This document shows positions 16,647 through 25,370 of a stretch of 39,478 nt of DNA, in pieces. Below the pieces are notes generated by a model that saw only the letters and a program-made list of their open reading frames with translations, ran no database searches and was not told the DNA's origin. The DNA is from Phycisphaerales bacterium (GTDB lineage Bacteria; Planctomycetota; Phycisphaerae; Phycisphaerales; UBA1924): positions 1 to 39,478 of the forward strand of contig JALHOJ010000040.1 in assembly GCA_022843045.1 (NCBI GenBank), written 5' to 3'. A program made the position numbers and the translations under genes. Each line of letters opens with the position of its first letter. The stretch's first letter is position 1.

Positions 16647-17202
16647 GCGGAAGCGACGGACGAATCGAAGGGGCGAACGATAGCGTCCCTCCCCCCGACG
16701 AGGTTCGCAGAAAGCGCGAACCGGGGTGCAATTCGTTCGTACAAAGAGGTCCCCGGCGCGGTTCGCTCCGAGCGAGCGGATTGTTGATCAATCTCAAGGT
16801 TGGCGCGTGCGTTTTGTGCGCGTGTGATCGGCGGATCGTGGTTGGGGTGTTTCTGACGGGGCGTGCGAGCGTTCTGCTCGTGCGGAGTTGGTGGTTGGAA
16901 GAGGGAGAGGTTTGGATCAGCATCGGTTGCGCGGTGGCGTCATTCGCACCCGCCAGCACGATCTGATTCGGGACACACGGAGGCGTTGGGTCGGCCTCTC
17001 TGGCAACTGGTCGGGCGAACCGGCTGGACATCGCCTAGTGTGCCGCCACAATTCTTCCCCCGCTCGCGCGGCCACACCCGGATGGGAGCAACGCGACGGA
17101 GAAGGTTGAACGGACAGGCTTGATGGCTCTGGCAGAGTGGCAGTGGGGGCGCCGGGGCCTTGGGGTTGGGTTGGCGGGTCGGGGGACTCACATGGAACGT
17201 GC
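16647..17202. other. Divergent intergenic region between permease and SPFH operon
   Basis: 556 bp without a credible gene; the short frames present have no ribosome binding sites and unnatural composition. It must hold promoters for both directions, but I see no convincing paired -35/-10. It contains a 7-bp inverted repeat, GGTTCGC/GCGAACC, at about 16702-16722. Further GC-rich repeats of the same flavour lie near 16759-16780, and an AT-richer patch follows at about 16780-16800 (TTGTTGATCAATCTCAA). Confidence 0.6.
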
Positions 17203-19287
17203 ATGAAGGCTGACTACCACACGTATCGAACTGCGACCACGATGGCGATCTGGGGCTTGGTGGTCCAGTTCGCTGTCGCCGTCGCTCTCGCTGTCTTCGG
17301 CGTCCTGTACAGCGACCATGCGGTGCTGACCACGTCCTTCGCCGTGGGCGCGGGGGTCTTGGTGTGGCTGGTGCTGGTCATTGTGTTTGACCAGCATCGC
17401 CGCGAGCGGATCGAGGCGATGGAGGCCGAGGCGCTTGCCCAGACGGGCGGGGAATCCGCGTCGGTGTTCCGCACGCAGGATGAACTTCGGCCGGCGGCGC
17501 GTCGGCTTGCGGGCCTGCACAAGTACTTCGTTCCGGGCATGAGCCTTGTGGTCGGCGGCGCGATGTTTGGTCTGGGGTTGTGGCGGCTGTTGGCGTATCG
17601 CGATCTGTCGGCTCGGACGGACTTTGCTCCCGCGGTGTCGAAGGCACCGGTGATGGGCTGGGTGATCGGCTTGCTGATCGCGGTGTTCGGATTCATCATC
17701 GCGCGGTTTGCGGCGGGGATGGGCAAGCAGACGGCGTGGAACAACCTGAAGGCCGGGGCGAGCCACGCGGCGGGCATGTCCCTGATGGGACTGGTCCTGG
17801 GCGTGGCGTTCATGGTGTCGTACGTCGGCCCGGACGGGCTGTACTTCGCGATGCCGTACGTCGCGGCGATCTTCTCGATCATCATCGGGGTTGAGATCCT
17901 GCTGAACTTCCTGCTTGGGATGTATCGCCCGCGTCGTGCTGGCGAGATTCCCGCGGCAGCGTTCAACTCGCGGCTGCTGGGATTTGTCGCGGCACCGGAC
18001 ACGGTCGCGAAGAGCATCAGCGAAGCGATCAACTATCAACTTGGCTTTGACATCACGGGCAACTGGTTCTATCAGCTCGTGAACAAGGCGCTGGTGCCGC
18101 TGGTGATCGTGGGGCTGCTGATCGTGTGGTTCCTGTCTGGCTTGACGGTGGTGCAACCGCATCAGCGTGCGGTGGTGCTGCGATTCGGCAAGCCGGTGGG
18201 TCAGGAACTGGGCCCGGGCCTGCACTTCAAGTGGCCCTGGCCGATTGACAGCGTGTATGTGCCCGAGTTGTATCGCAAGGACAAGGATCGCCTGACGTTG
18301 CTGGATCGCACGGTCACGGGCCTGCGCCGGCTTGAGCTGGGCACGACGTATGCGGGCGGCGATGAGCCGATCCTGTGGACCAACGACCACCCGGGCACGG
18401 AGACGTATCAGTATGTACGTGCCAACCCCAACGCGACGGGCGTGGGCGGCTCGGACCTGGTGGACTTGGCGATCGTCTCGGCGGAACTGCCCCTGCAGTA
18501 CATCGTGACCGACGTCAAGAAGTTTGACATGATGGGCCCGCCCGAGCTTCGCGATGATCTGCTGCGGACGATCGGCCAGCGGACCGTGACGCGGTACTTC
18601 CAGCGGACGTATCTCGATCAGGTGCTGGGGTATGGGCGCACGCAGATCTCGGCGGACCTTCGCGAGGAACTGCAGAAGGCGTTCGACGAACTTTCGCCCC
18701 CCGGCGCGACGGAGCGCGGCGCGGGCGTGCGGGTGGTGTCGATTGGCATATCGGGCGTGCACCCGCCCAAGGACACCGCAGCGAGCTTTGAATCGCGCGT
18801 GATGGCGGACTCACGCCGCATCGCGAACCTTCAGGCGGCGCAAGCCGACTCGATCGCGACGCTGACGCAGGCGGTGGGCAACGTCGCGTTGGCGAATGAG
18901 ATCGTGGCGGCGATCGATCAACTGTCGGCCATCAAGACTCAGAATGCGGCGCCCGCGGCGATCGCCGAGCAGGAAGCCAAGATCGCGAGCCTGATCGGCA
19001 AGGCGGACGGCAACGCCGCGAGCCTGCTTGCGGACGCGAAGGCTCGGCGTTGGCAGACGCACAACGCGGCGGCGGGGCGTGCTGCGCGATACGAGGGGCA
19101 GTTGGCGACATTCAATGCGGCCCCGAGCGTGTTTGTGGCGCGGGCGTACTTCTCGGCGTTGACGGACCTGTTCGAAGATTCCCGGATCATCATCGCGGGT
19201 CGCGGCATGGGCGACACGCGATTCACGATCGACCTCAACGACAAGGACCTGGGGACCGAACTCTTCGCGCCCCAGCAAGATCAATAG
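17203..19287 (+). CDS. Multi-TM SPFH (HflK-like) protein, 694 aa
   Basis: ATG 17203 (MKADYHTYRTATT) has a GGA about 6 nt upstream; the frame could extend to 17137, but that section has low-complexity Gly/Trp character. Seven hydrophobic segments lie at about 14-34, 44-62, 112-131, 150-168, 190-208, 217-239 and 297-314. The SPFH/band-7 domain starts right after the last one: VVQPHQRAVVLRFGKPV, GPGLHFKWPWPIDSVYV, then LPLQYIVTDVKKF. An Ala/Glu-rich coiled-coil stretch at about 545-640 would support oligomerisation. Classical HflK is about 420 aa with one TM, so the 300-residue N-terminal membrane domain is the odd feature. SPFH proteins form large membrane microdomain cages and regulate proteases or transporters. 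It is the first gene of the operon; the next starts 134 bp downstream. Confidence 0.88.
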   Translation: MKADYHTYRTATTMAIWGLVVQFAVAVALAVFGVLYSDHAVLTTSFAVGAGVLVWLVLVIVFDQHRRERIEAMEAEALAQTGGESASVFRTQDELRPAARRLAGLHKYFVPGMSLVVGGAMFGLGLWRLLAYRDLSARTDFAPAVSKAPVMGWVIGLLIAVFGFIIARFAAGMGKQTAWNNLKAGASHAAGMSLMGLVLGVAFMVSYVGPDGLYFAMPYVAAIFSIIIGVEILLNFLLGMYRPRRAGEIPAAAFNSRLLGFVAAPDTVAKSISEAINYQLGFDITGNWFYQLVNKALVPLVIVGLLIVWFLSGLTVVQPHQRAVVLRFGKPVGQELGPGLHFKWPWPIDSVYVPELYRKDKDRLTLLDRTVTGLRRLELGTTYAGGDEPILWTNDHPGTETYQYVRANPNATGVGGSDLVDLAIVSAELPLQYIVTDVKKFDMMGPPELRDDLLRTIGQRTVTRYFQRTYLDQVLGYGRTQISADLREELQKAFDELSPPGATERGAGVRVVSIGISGVHPPKDTAASFESRVMADSRRIANLQAAQADSIATLTQAVGNVALANEIVAAIDQLSAIKTQNAAPAAIAEQEAKIASLIGKADGNAASLLADAKARRWQTHNAAAGRAARYEGQLATFNAAPSVFVARAYFSALTDLFEDSRIIIAGRGMGDTRFTIDLNDKDLGTELFAPQQDQ

Positions 19288-19421
19288 GGCAAGGCCGGTA
19301 GGCAGTTCAAGAGTGCTTGCAAGCAATCGAGGCTGGCCAGGACGGGCTCGCCTCGCAAGATCGAGAACAGATAGAAGGCAAACGCAACCGGCCAGTTGGC
19401 CGCTTCGCTGGAGACAGTCAC

Positions 19422-20513
19422 GTGCAGAAGTTCCTCCGATACCTGCTGGCCTTTGTGGTGATTCTGGTGTTGGTCTCGTTCACCGTCACCTTTACCGTCC
19501 GCTTCACCGAAGCCGCGGTGGTGACGACCTTTGGTCGGGCCGCCGAGGGGGACGTGAAGCGGGACGCGGGGCTGTACTTCAAGTGGCCCTATCCGATTCA
19601 GAGCATTACCAAGTACGACACGCGCGTGCGGCTCTTCACCCTCAAGGTGGAAACCCAGCAGACCCGCGACAACCGCCAGATCGCGGTCGAGACGTTCGCC
19701 ACGTGGCGCGTCAGCGATCCGCTGAAGTTCTTCCAGACGTTCCGCACGGGGGGCGAGCGGGCCGACGAGCACTACGCCGCCGCGGAGCAGGCCCTGCGGG
19801 CCAACCTCCGCGCCGCAGCGGGCGTGGTGAGCAATTACTCGATGGAAGACCTGTTCACGACGGCGAGCGGGCAGAGCAAGCTGCCCGAGCTTGAGGCAAA
19901 GATGCTGGAGACGTTCCGGCGCGCCAGCGATCAGCAGGGCAGCCGCCTGGCGGATTATGGCATCGAGGCGGTGGATGTGGGCCTCACGCGCATCCTGCTT
20001 CCCGAAGAAGTGACCCGCGCGGTGTTTGACCGCATGAAGGCCACCCGCGAGCGGCTCGCGAAGGAAATCGAGACGCAGGGCCAGAGCCAGGCCGAAGCGA
20101 TCCGCACGAAGGCCAAGAGCGACGCCGAGCGCATCACCAGCTTCGCCCAGAGCCTTGCGGACCGCATCCGCACACAGGGCGACAAGGAAGCGGTGCCGTA
20201 CATCGAGAAGATGAACCAGATGCCCGAGCTTGCGGTGTTCATGGCCAACATGGAGTTCATCCGCAAGATCGATCCGCGGACTTCGACGCTCGTGGTGCCC
20301 AGCGACATGCCTGGCATCGGCGTGCTGATGCCCGATGCTCTCTCGACCCTCAAGCCCGGGCAGATCCCCAGCCTGAGCACGGGCGGCATGATGGGTGCAC
20401 CGCAGCAGCCCGCGGCCCAGCCGGCCCCACGCCAGCGTCCCGCGAGCGGCGGCACGCGGCCGCCTCAGGGTGAAGATCAGCACGACGCCTCCAACAACGG
20501 GGGTGGCGAGTGA
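19422..20513 (+). CDS. hflC: HflC-like SPFH protein
   Basis: Start GTG 19422 is chosen because GGAG lies about 8 nt upstream and because it puts the single transmembrane helix (about 5-25, FLRYLLAFVVILVLVSFTV) at the N-terminus. The 363-aa product shows the HflC order of blocks: AAVVTTFGRA, GLYFKWPYPIQSITKYDTRV, TRDNRQIAVETFATWRVSDP, YGIEAVDVGLTRILLPEEV, and the helical arm DRMKATRERLAKEIETQGQSQAEAIRTKA. A Pro/Gln-rich tail (about 315-363) is an addition. In E. coli HflC pairs with HflK around FtsH; no ftsH gene is in this window. The stop overlaps the next start by 4 bp (GTGA), which implies coupling to the HflK-like partner. Confidence 0.9.
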   Translation: MQKFLRYLLAFVVILVLVSFTVTFTVRFTEAAVVTTFGRAAEGDVKRDAGLYFKWPYPIQSITKYDTRVRLFTLKVETQQTRDNRQIAVETFATWRVSDPLKFFQTFRTGGERADEHYAAAEQALRANLRAAAGVVSNYSMEDLFTTASGQSKLPELEAKMLETFRRASDQQGSRLADYGIEAVDVGLTRILLPEEVTRAVFDRMKATRERLAKEIETQGQSQAEAIRTKAKSDAERITSFAQSLADRIRTQGDKEAVPYIEKMNQMPELAVFMANMEFIRKIDPRTSTLVVPSDMPGIGVLMPDALSTLKPGQIPSLSTGGMMGAPQQPAAQPAPRQRPASGGTRPPQGEDQHDASNNGGGE

Positions 20514-21952
20514 GCGAACGTTTCACTTCGATTCTGCATCAGGCCGATGGCGCGGGTGGCGGCGGGGGCACGCCCGAGTCGCGGCGCACCACCTCGATGT
20601 CCTTCCGCGCTGAGGGCGCGCCGGGCGCGACGCCCGATGCGCAGGATGCCGCGGCGATGCTTGACCCGGCGAACCAGTCGCTGGCCGAGGCGCTGAACAT
20701 CCTGCTCAAGTTGCTCTACTTGGGCGTGAGTCTGCTGTTCATCGCGTATCTGGTGAGCGGTTTCAAGTTCGTCAACGAAGGCCAGCGCGGCATCCGCCTG
20801 CTGTTTGGGAAGGTGCAGGATTCGAACCTTGAGCCGGGCTTCCGCTGGGGCCCCCCCTTCCCGTTTGGCGACATCGTGACGGTCGCGCAGGGCGTCAACT
20901 CCGTCAGCATCGACCGTTCGTTCTGGGTCTTTGACGGCGGCTCGGTTCGCAAGGACCTGGACAGCCTTTCGCCCACGTCGAGCCTCAAGCCCGATCAGGG
21001 CGGCTCGGGCTCGATCATCACAGGCGACGGCAACCTTGTGCACGCCCGCTGGAGCGCGCAGTACCGTCGTTCCAACGCCAAGACGTATGCCGAGAACATC
21101 CTGACCGACAAGGAAGAGGAACTTGTCCAATCGGCCATCAAGCGGGGCGTGATCCGCGCCTGCGCCGAAGTCAGCATCGATCAGATGCTTCGCACCAGCG
21201 CCGAGAACCAGGGCGCGATCGCCTCCAAGGCCCGTGAAGTGGCCCAGGGCGTGCTCGACGCGGCCAAGGCCGGGATCAGCATCGAGACACTTTCGCTGAC
21301 GGAAGTCACGCCGCCCCTCATGGTGCGTGCCGACTTTGCCAAGACGCAGTCCGCCACCGCCAACGCCGAGAAGAACAAGGAGAACGCGTCCAGCCAGCGG
21401 ACGAGCATCCTGAACGGCGCGGCGGGAGATGTGGCGGGGTATCTGATCGAGAAGATCGACGCGTATGAACTCGCCCTGAGCAAGCAGGACGCGTCCGGCG
21501 CTCAGAAGCTGCTGACGGAGATCGACGCCGCGCTGCGGGGCGATGCGGTGAGCATCGAGGGCGTGGATCGTCGCGCCTCGGGCGAAGTGACCAAGCTGAT
21601 CGGCGATGCGCGTGCGTATCGCGACCGCGTGGTGACGCAGGCGGTGAGCGACCTGAACCGTTTCGAGGCCCTTCTGGCGCAGTATCGCGCGAATCCGTCG
21701 GTGATGGTGCAGCAGGAGTGGTCCAGCGCGGTCGCGACGTTCTATGAACGCAAGAGCGTGATGAAGATGTTCCTGCCTGCCGGCGGAGAGGGCGACATGG
21801 TGCAGATCATGCTCAACCGCGATCCGTACTCGATGCGTGATCAGGATCGGGCCATCAAGGAAGGCGAAGCACGCCGGGCGGCCCGCCTGCGTCAGGAAGA
21901 GAACCGCAAGAGTCAGTTTGACACAGTGACGCCCACGACCGCGACTGAGTAA
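20510..21952 (+). CDS. HflK-like SPFH protein, 480 aa
   Basis: GTG 20510 overlaps the hflC-like stop by 4 bp. Residues 1-60 are a polar Gly/Ala-rich leader, like the Gly-rich leader of HflK. One transmembrane helix lies at about 64-83, and the SPFH domain follows (FVNEGQRGIRLLFGKVQ, LEPGFRWGPPFPFGDIVTV). Compared with standard HflK there is an extra acidic/polar segment around 120-165 (FWVFDGGSVRKDLDSL, GSIITGDGNLVHARWSAQY). A long helical arm (about 230-420) precedes a charged tail. It is the third SPFH protein in a row and presumably the HflK-type partner of the preceding HflC. The stop lies 5 bp before the ABC ATPase start, so all belong to one transcript. Confidence 0.88.
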   Translation: MSERFTSILHQADGAGGGGGTPESRRTTSMSFRAEGAPGATPDAQDAAAMLDPANQSLAEALNILLKLLYLGVSLLFIAYLVSGFKFVNEGQRGIRLLFGKVQDSNLEPGFRWGPPFPFGDIVTVAQGVNSVSIDRSFWVFDGGSVRKDLDSLSPTSSLKPDQGGSGSIITGDGNLVHARWSAQYRRSNAKTYAENILTDKEEELVQSAIKRGVIRACAEVSIDQMLRTSAENQGAIASKAREVAQGVLDAAKAGISIETLSLTEVTPPLMVRADFAKTQSATANAEKNKENASSQRTSILNGAAGDVAGYLIEKIDAYELALSKQDASGAQKLLTEIDAALRGDAVSIEGVDRRASGEVTKLIGDARAYRDRVVTQAVSDLNRFEALLAQYRANPSVMVQQEWSSAVATFYERKSVMKMFLPAGGEGDMVQIMLNRDPYSMRDQDRAIKEGEARRAARLRQEENRKSQFDTVTPTTATE

Positions 21953-21957
21953 GCGCG

Positions 21958-23295
21958 ATGGAGCGCGATCCATTGGGAGACAACCGCGTGCAGCAGGCCA
22001 TCCAGACGACAGGCCGCAGATTCAAAGCCAGCGATGGCAAGCCCGTGGTGATCGCGCAGCAACTGACGCGCGTCTTCAAGGACTTCTGGATGCGCGATTA
22101 CGCCCGCGCGGTGAATGGGGTGTCGTTCGAGATCCGCGAGCGCGAGGTCTTTGGTCTGCTTGGTCCCAACGGCAGCGGGAAGAGCACCACGATCAAGATG
22201 ATCCTGGGTCTGCTTCGTCCCTCGGGCGGGCGAGTGAGCGTCTTCGGCAAGCTGCCCACCGACGTCTCGATCAAGAGGCGGATCGGGTACCTGCCCGAAG
22301 AAAGTTACCTGTACCCGTTCCTCAACGCCCGCGAGACGCTGGACTACTACGCCAAGCTCTTCGAACTCGAGTACAAGACCCGCCAGCGTCGCATCGATGA
22401 ACTGCTGGACATGCTGGGCATGACTGGCGCGCAGCATCGCCCGGTGCGTGAGTATTCCAAGGGGATGCAGCGCCGGCTGGGCATCGCGCAGGCACTCATC
22501 AACGATCCTGAGTTCTTGATCCTGGACGAGCCCACCACCGGCCTTGACCCCATCGGCACGCGTCAGATCAAGGACCTGATCATCGAGCTGGGTCGTCGCG
22601 GCAAGACGGTCCTGCTCTCAAGCCACCTGCTCGCGGACGTCGAAGATTGCGTGGATCGCCTGGTGATCCTGTACGGCGGCGTGAAGCGGGCCGAGGGCAC
22701 CTGCGACGAACTGCTCGAAAGCCAGGACAAGACCACGATCGAGACCGACACGCTGGATGAGCAGACCGTCGCGGAGATCGATCGCATCGTCCGAGCCCGC
22801 ACGGGCGGCGACAACGCCGTGCGCCGGGTGAGCAAGCCTCGCCAAACCCTGGAAGCGCTGTTCCTGGACATTGTCGAGAAGGCCAAGGCCGAGCAGGTGG
22901 CCACCAGCGGCGCGACGTCGGGCGGCGTGACTGCGTCGTTCCTCCGCGCCAGCGAGGATGATGGCTCGGCTCTCATCGACAAACTCACCGCCGACGAGCC
23001 CTCATCGCGCGGGCCGATTCAGTCGACGGTGCCGACCATCGTCGCGATGGCCGCCGCGGCGGAGAAGGCGGCCGCGGCGACCGGCGGGGACGCGCAGCTG
23101 ATCGACGCGCTGGTGAAGGGCGAGCAGACGCTGGAAGCCCAGGCCAAGGCCGCGGAGGCGCAGCGGGTCGCGGCGCCGCCTGTGCCCACGCCCATGCCCA
23201 AGCAGCAGGGCGTGGATGATTCGGTGATTTCGTCGCTGCTGGGCGGCGGGGATGGTTCGGGCGAGGGTGCAGCAACGTCGGAGACCAAGCGTTGA
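21958..23295 (+). CDS. ABC transporter ATPase with long Ala-rich C-terminal tail
   Basis: The nucleotide-binding domain covers about residues 30-260: Walker A GPNGSGKST (69-77), Q-loop region GYLPEESYLYP, signature REYSKGMQRRLG (164-175), Walker B FLILDEP and H-loop SSHLLADVEDC (His223). It is of the ABC-2/NosF/CcmA class that works with ABC-2 permeases. A family-typical extra domain follows to about residue 310. The last ~135 residues are low-complexity and rich in Ala, Glu and Gln (e.g. AMAAAAEKAAAATGG, EAQAKAAEAQR), ending in DDSVISSLLGGG. This tail is not part of the normal fold and could bind the SPFH scaffold (inference). The stop overlaps the permease start by 4 bp (TTGA). Confidence 0.95.
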   Translation: MERDPLGDNRVQQAIQTTGRRFKASDGKPVVIAQQLTRVFKDFWMRDYARAVNGVSFEIREREVFGLLGPNGSGKSTTIKMILGLLRPSGGRVSVFGKLPTDVSIKRRIGYLPEESYLYPFLNARETLDYYAKLFELEYKTRQRRIDELLDMLGMTGAQHRPVREYSKGMQRRLGIAQALINDPEFLILDEPTTGLDPIGTRQIKDLIIELGRRGKTVLLSSHLLADVEDCVDRLVILYGGVKRAEGTCDELLESQDKTTIETDTLDEQTVAEIDRIVRARTGGDNAVRRVSKPRQTLEALFLDIVEKAKAEQVATSGATSGGVTASFLRASEDDGSALIDKLTADEPSSRGPIQSTVPTIVAMAAAAEKAAAATGGDAQLIDALVKGEQTLEAQAKAAEAQRVAAPPVPTPMPKQQGVDDSVISSLLGGGDGSGEGAATSETKR

Positions 23296-25334
23296 TCGGA
23301 CGCATCTGGTCCATCATTGATCGCACGCAGCAGTCGCGCCTCTTCAAGATCATCGCGTCCTGCGTGGTGGTCGCGCTGGCGATCGGGATGCTGATCACGT
23401 ACAGCGTGGGCAACGCCAAGGCTCGCGAAGCGGCCATCGCGGACTTCCGTTCGCAGTATGGCGACGCCGCGGTGGAGCGGGCGCTGGCGGCGGAGCAGCG
23501 GTTGCGCGAGGAAGGGTCGGACGCGGCTCCGCGGCAGATGCCGCAGGCGAATCAGGGCGAGAATCAGTCGCAACAGGACGTCAAGGGCGACGCGGAAATC
23601 ATCGACCAGTCCACGGCGATGATGCGGAGCTTGCTGAGCGCACAGTTTGACACCAAGAGCGTCGCGATGGGGATCGGCGTGGGCGCGCTGGTCTGCCTCG
23701 CGGTCATCTGGGTGAATCTGAGCCTGACATATCTGCTGCTGGCGATCGGGTGCGCCGCGCTGCTGGGCATCGCCCACCTGTTCGGCGCGGCGAAGACGAT
23801 CGGGCCGTTCATCATCGGGCTGTTCACGCTCACCGGTTCGTTCACGGCGATTCTGCGGCTGTTCATGGTGCTGCTGGCCTGGTCACACCCGGTGATCTCC
23901 ATCGCCCGCAACGTGCTGCAAGAGGCGGTGCGGATGAAGGTGTCGCTGATCTTCATCATCGCGATGATCTTCGGGCTGGCGGTCCTGCCCATGCTGCTCT
24001 CGGAGGAGCAGCCGCTGCGCTACCGGATCCAGTCGTTCCTGCAGTATGGCACGTCGGGGGCGTTTGGCCTGATCGCGATTCTGGTGGTGCTGTTCAGCGT
24101 CATGACGGTGGCTGCGGAGCAGCGCGACAAGCAGATCTGGCAGACGATCACCAAGCCGGTGGCGCCCTGGCAGTACATCCTGGGCAAGTGGCTGGGGGTT
24201 GCCGTGCTGTCGGCGGCGTTGCTGGCGGTGGCGAGCAGCGGCATCTTCGTGTTTACTGAGTATCTTCGCAATCAGCGGGCTCAGGGCGAGGCCACGGCGT
24301 TTCGCGCCAGCGCGGGGGCGGTCCTGAGCGAGGACCGGGCCATCGTCGAGAATCAGGTTCTCGCGAGTCGTCGCACGATCAACCCCGATCCGCCGCCCTG
24401 GAATCCTGAGGAACTGCAGGGGGAGCTTGACCGGCGCATCCAGACCGAGCTGGAGGCCATGGGCGTCAGCGCCGACAACCCCGAGCAACTGGCGCGGAAC
24501 AAGGCTGCAGTGCGCGGGAAGATTCAGGAAGAGCTGCTCAAGAGCCTGAGCATCGCGTACCGGACGATCGGTCCGGGCGACAACCGCGTGTATTTCTTCT
24601 CCGGGTTGTCCGAAGCCAAGCGAGCGAATCGGCCGCTGTTTTTCCGCTTCAGCATTCAGTCGGGATCGAACATGCCCGACCAGCTCTACAAGGTGTCGGT
24701 CGCGTTTCCGGGGCTGCAAGCCGCGACGGTGCGAGAGACGTATCTGAGCCAGTTCCAGACCATCGAGATCAGCCCCGCCGTGATCAACGACGAAGGCCAG
24801 GTGATCATGCAGGTGTTCAACGGCGATGTCTTCACGCAGCAGCCCAACCCGCGGGCGTTCACGTTTCCGACGGACGGCATTCGGCTGTCGTTTTCGACCA
24901 GTTCGTACCAGGCGAACTACCTCCGCCTGATGTTCGTGTACTGGATCAAGCTGCTGTTCCTGGCGATGGTGGGGATCTGCGCGGCGACGTTCCTGTCGTT
25001 TCCGGTGGCGGCGTTGCTGTCGTTTGCGATCTTCTGGGCCGCGGAGGGCGCCCGGTCGCTCGCGGCGGCTCTGGAAACCTATGAGACCACGACGCTGCAG
25101 GGCCAGACGTTGTGGTTCAACGTGTTCATCGCGAAGTTGGCGGAAGGCATCTCGGGTGCGTTCTCGGTCTATTCGGACCTGCGTCCGACCGCCCGACTCG
25201 TCGAGGGCGAGTATCTGAGCTGGGGCAGCCTCGCCACGGGCACGATTGTGGTGGGCATCTGGTGCCTCGTGCTGTTCGTGATCGGCGTCTTGATCTTCCG
25301 CCGGCGCGAACTGGCGATCTACTCGGGACACTAG
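23292..25334 (+). CDS. ABC-2 type permease with large extracytoplasmic domain, 680 aa
   Basis: TTG 23292 overlaps the ATPase stop, with GGAG about 8 nt upstream. Predicted membrane segments lie at about 20-40, 125-142, 146-164, 172-195, 217-236, 255-273 and 302-322, then around 548-585 and 645-668. A soluble stretch of about 215 residues (325-540) should face outside. The coupling block TITKPVAPWQYILGKWLGVA (285-304) marks it as an ABC-2/NosY-like permease. A polar insertion (about 41-120) after the first helix, rich in Glu and Gln, is unusual. Gene order makes it the membrane partner of the ATPase just upstream. It is probably an exporter or an envelope-remodelling machine; the substrate is unknown. 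Confidence 0.9.
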   Translation: MIGRIWSIIDRTQQSRLFKIIASCVVVALAIGMLITYSVGNAKAREAAIADFRSQYGDAAVERALAAEQRLREEGSDAAPRQMPQANQGENQSQQDVKGDAEIIDQSTAMMRSLLSAQFDTKSVAMGIGVGALVCLAVIWVNLSLTYLLLAIGCAALLGIAHLFGAAKTIGPFIIGLFTLTGSFTAILRLFMVLLAWSHPVISIARNVLQEAVRMKVSLIFIIAMIFGLAVLPMLLSEEQPLRYRIQSFLQYGTSGAFGLIAILVVLFSVMTVAAEQRDKQIWQTITKPVAPWQYILGKWLGVAVLSAALLAVASSGIFVFTEYLRNQRAQGEATAFRASAGAVLSEDRAIVENQVLASRRTINPDPPPWNPEELQGELDRRIQTELEAMGVSADNPEQLARNKAAVRGKIQEELLKSLSIAYRTIGPGDNRVYFFSGLSEAKRANRPLFFRFSIQSGSNMPDQLYKVSVAFPGLQAATVRETYLSQFQTIEISPAVINDEGQVIMQVFNGDVFTQQPNPRAFTFPTDGIRLSFSTSSYQANYLRLMFVYWIKLLFLAMVGICAATFLSFPVAALLSFAIFWAAEGARSLAAALETYETTTLQGQTLWFNVFIAKLAEGISGAFSVYSDLRPTARLVEGEYLSWGSLATGTIVVGIWCLVLFVIGVLIFRRRELAIYSGH

Positions 25335-25370
25335 AAGGAACACACGGGAGCGAATCGGAAGGGAACAGCC

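Noticed and set aside
17203..21952. Plain hflK-hflC pair acting on FtsH
   Set aside because: There are three SPFH genes, one with a seven-TM domain, and the operon continues into an ABC transporter; no ftsH gene is in the window. A link to FtsH elsewhere in the genome is not excluded.
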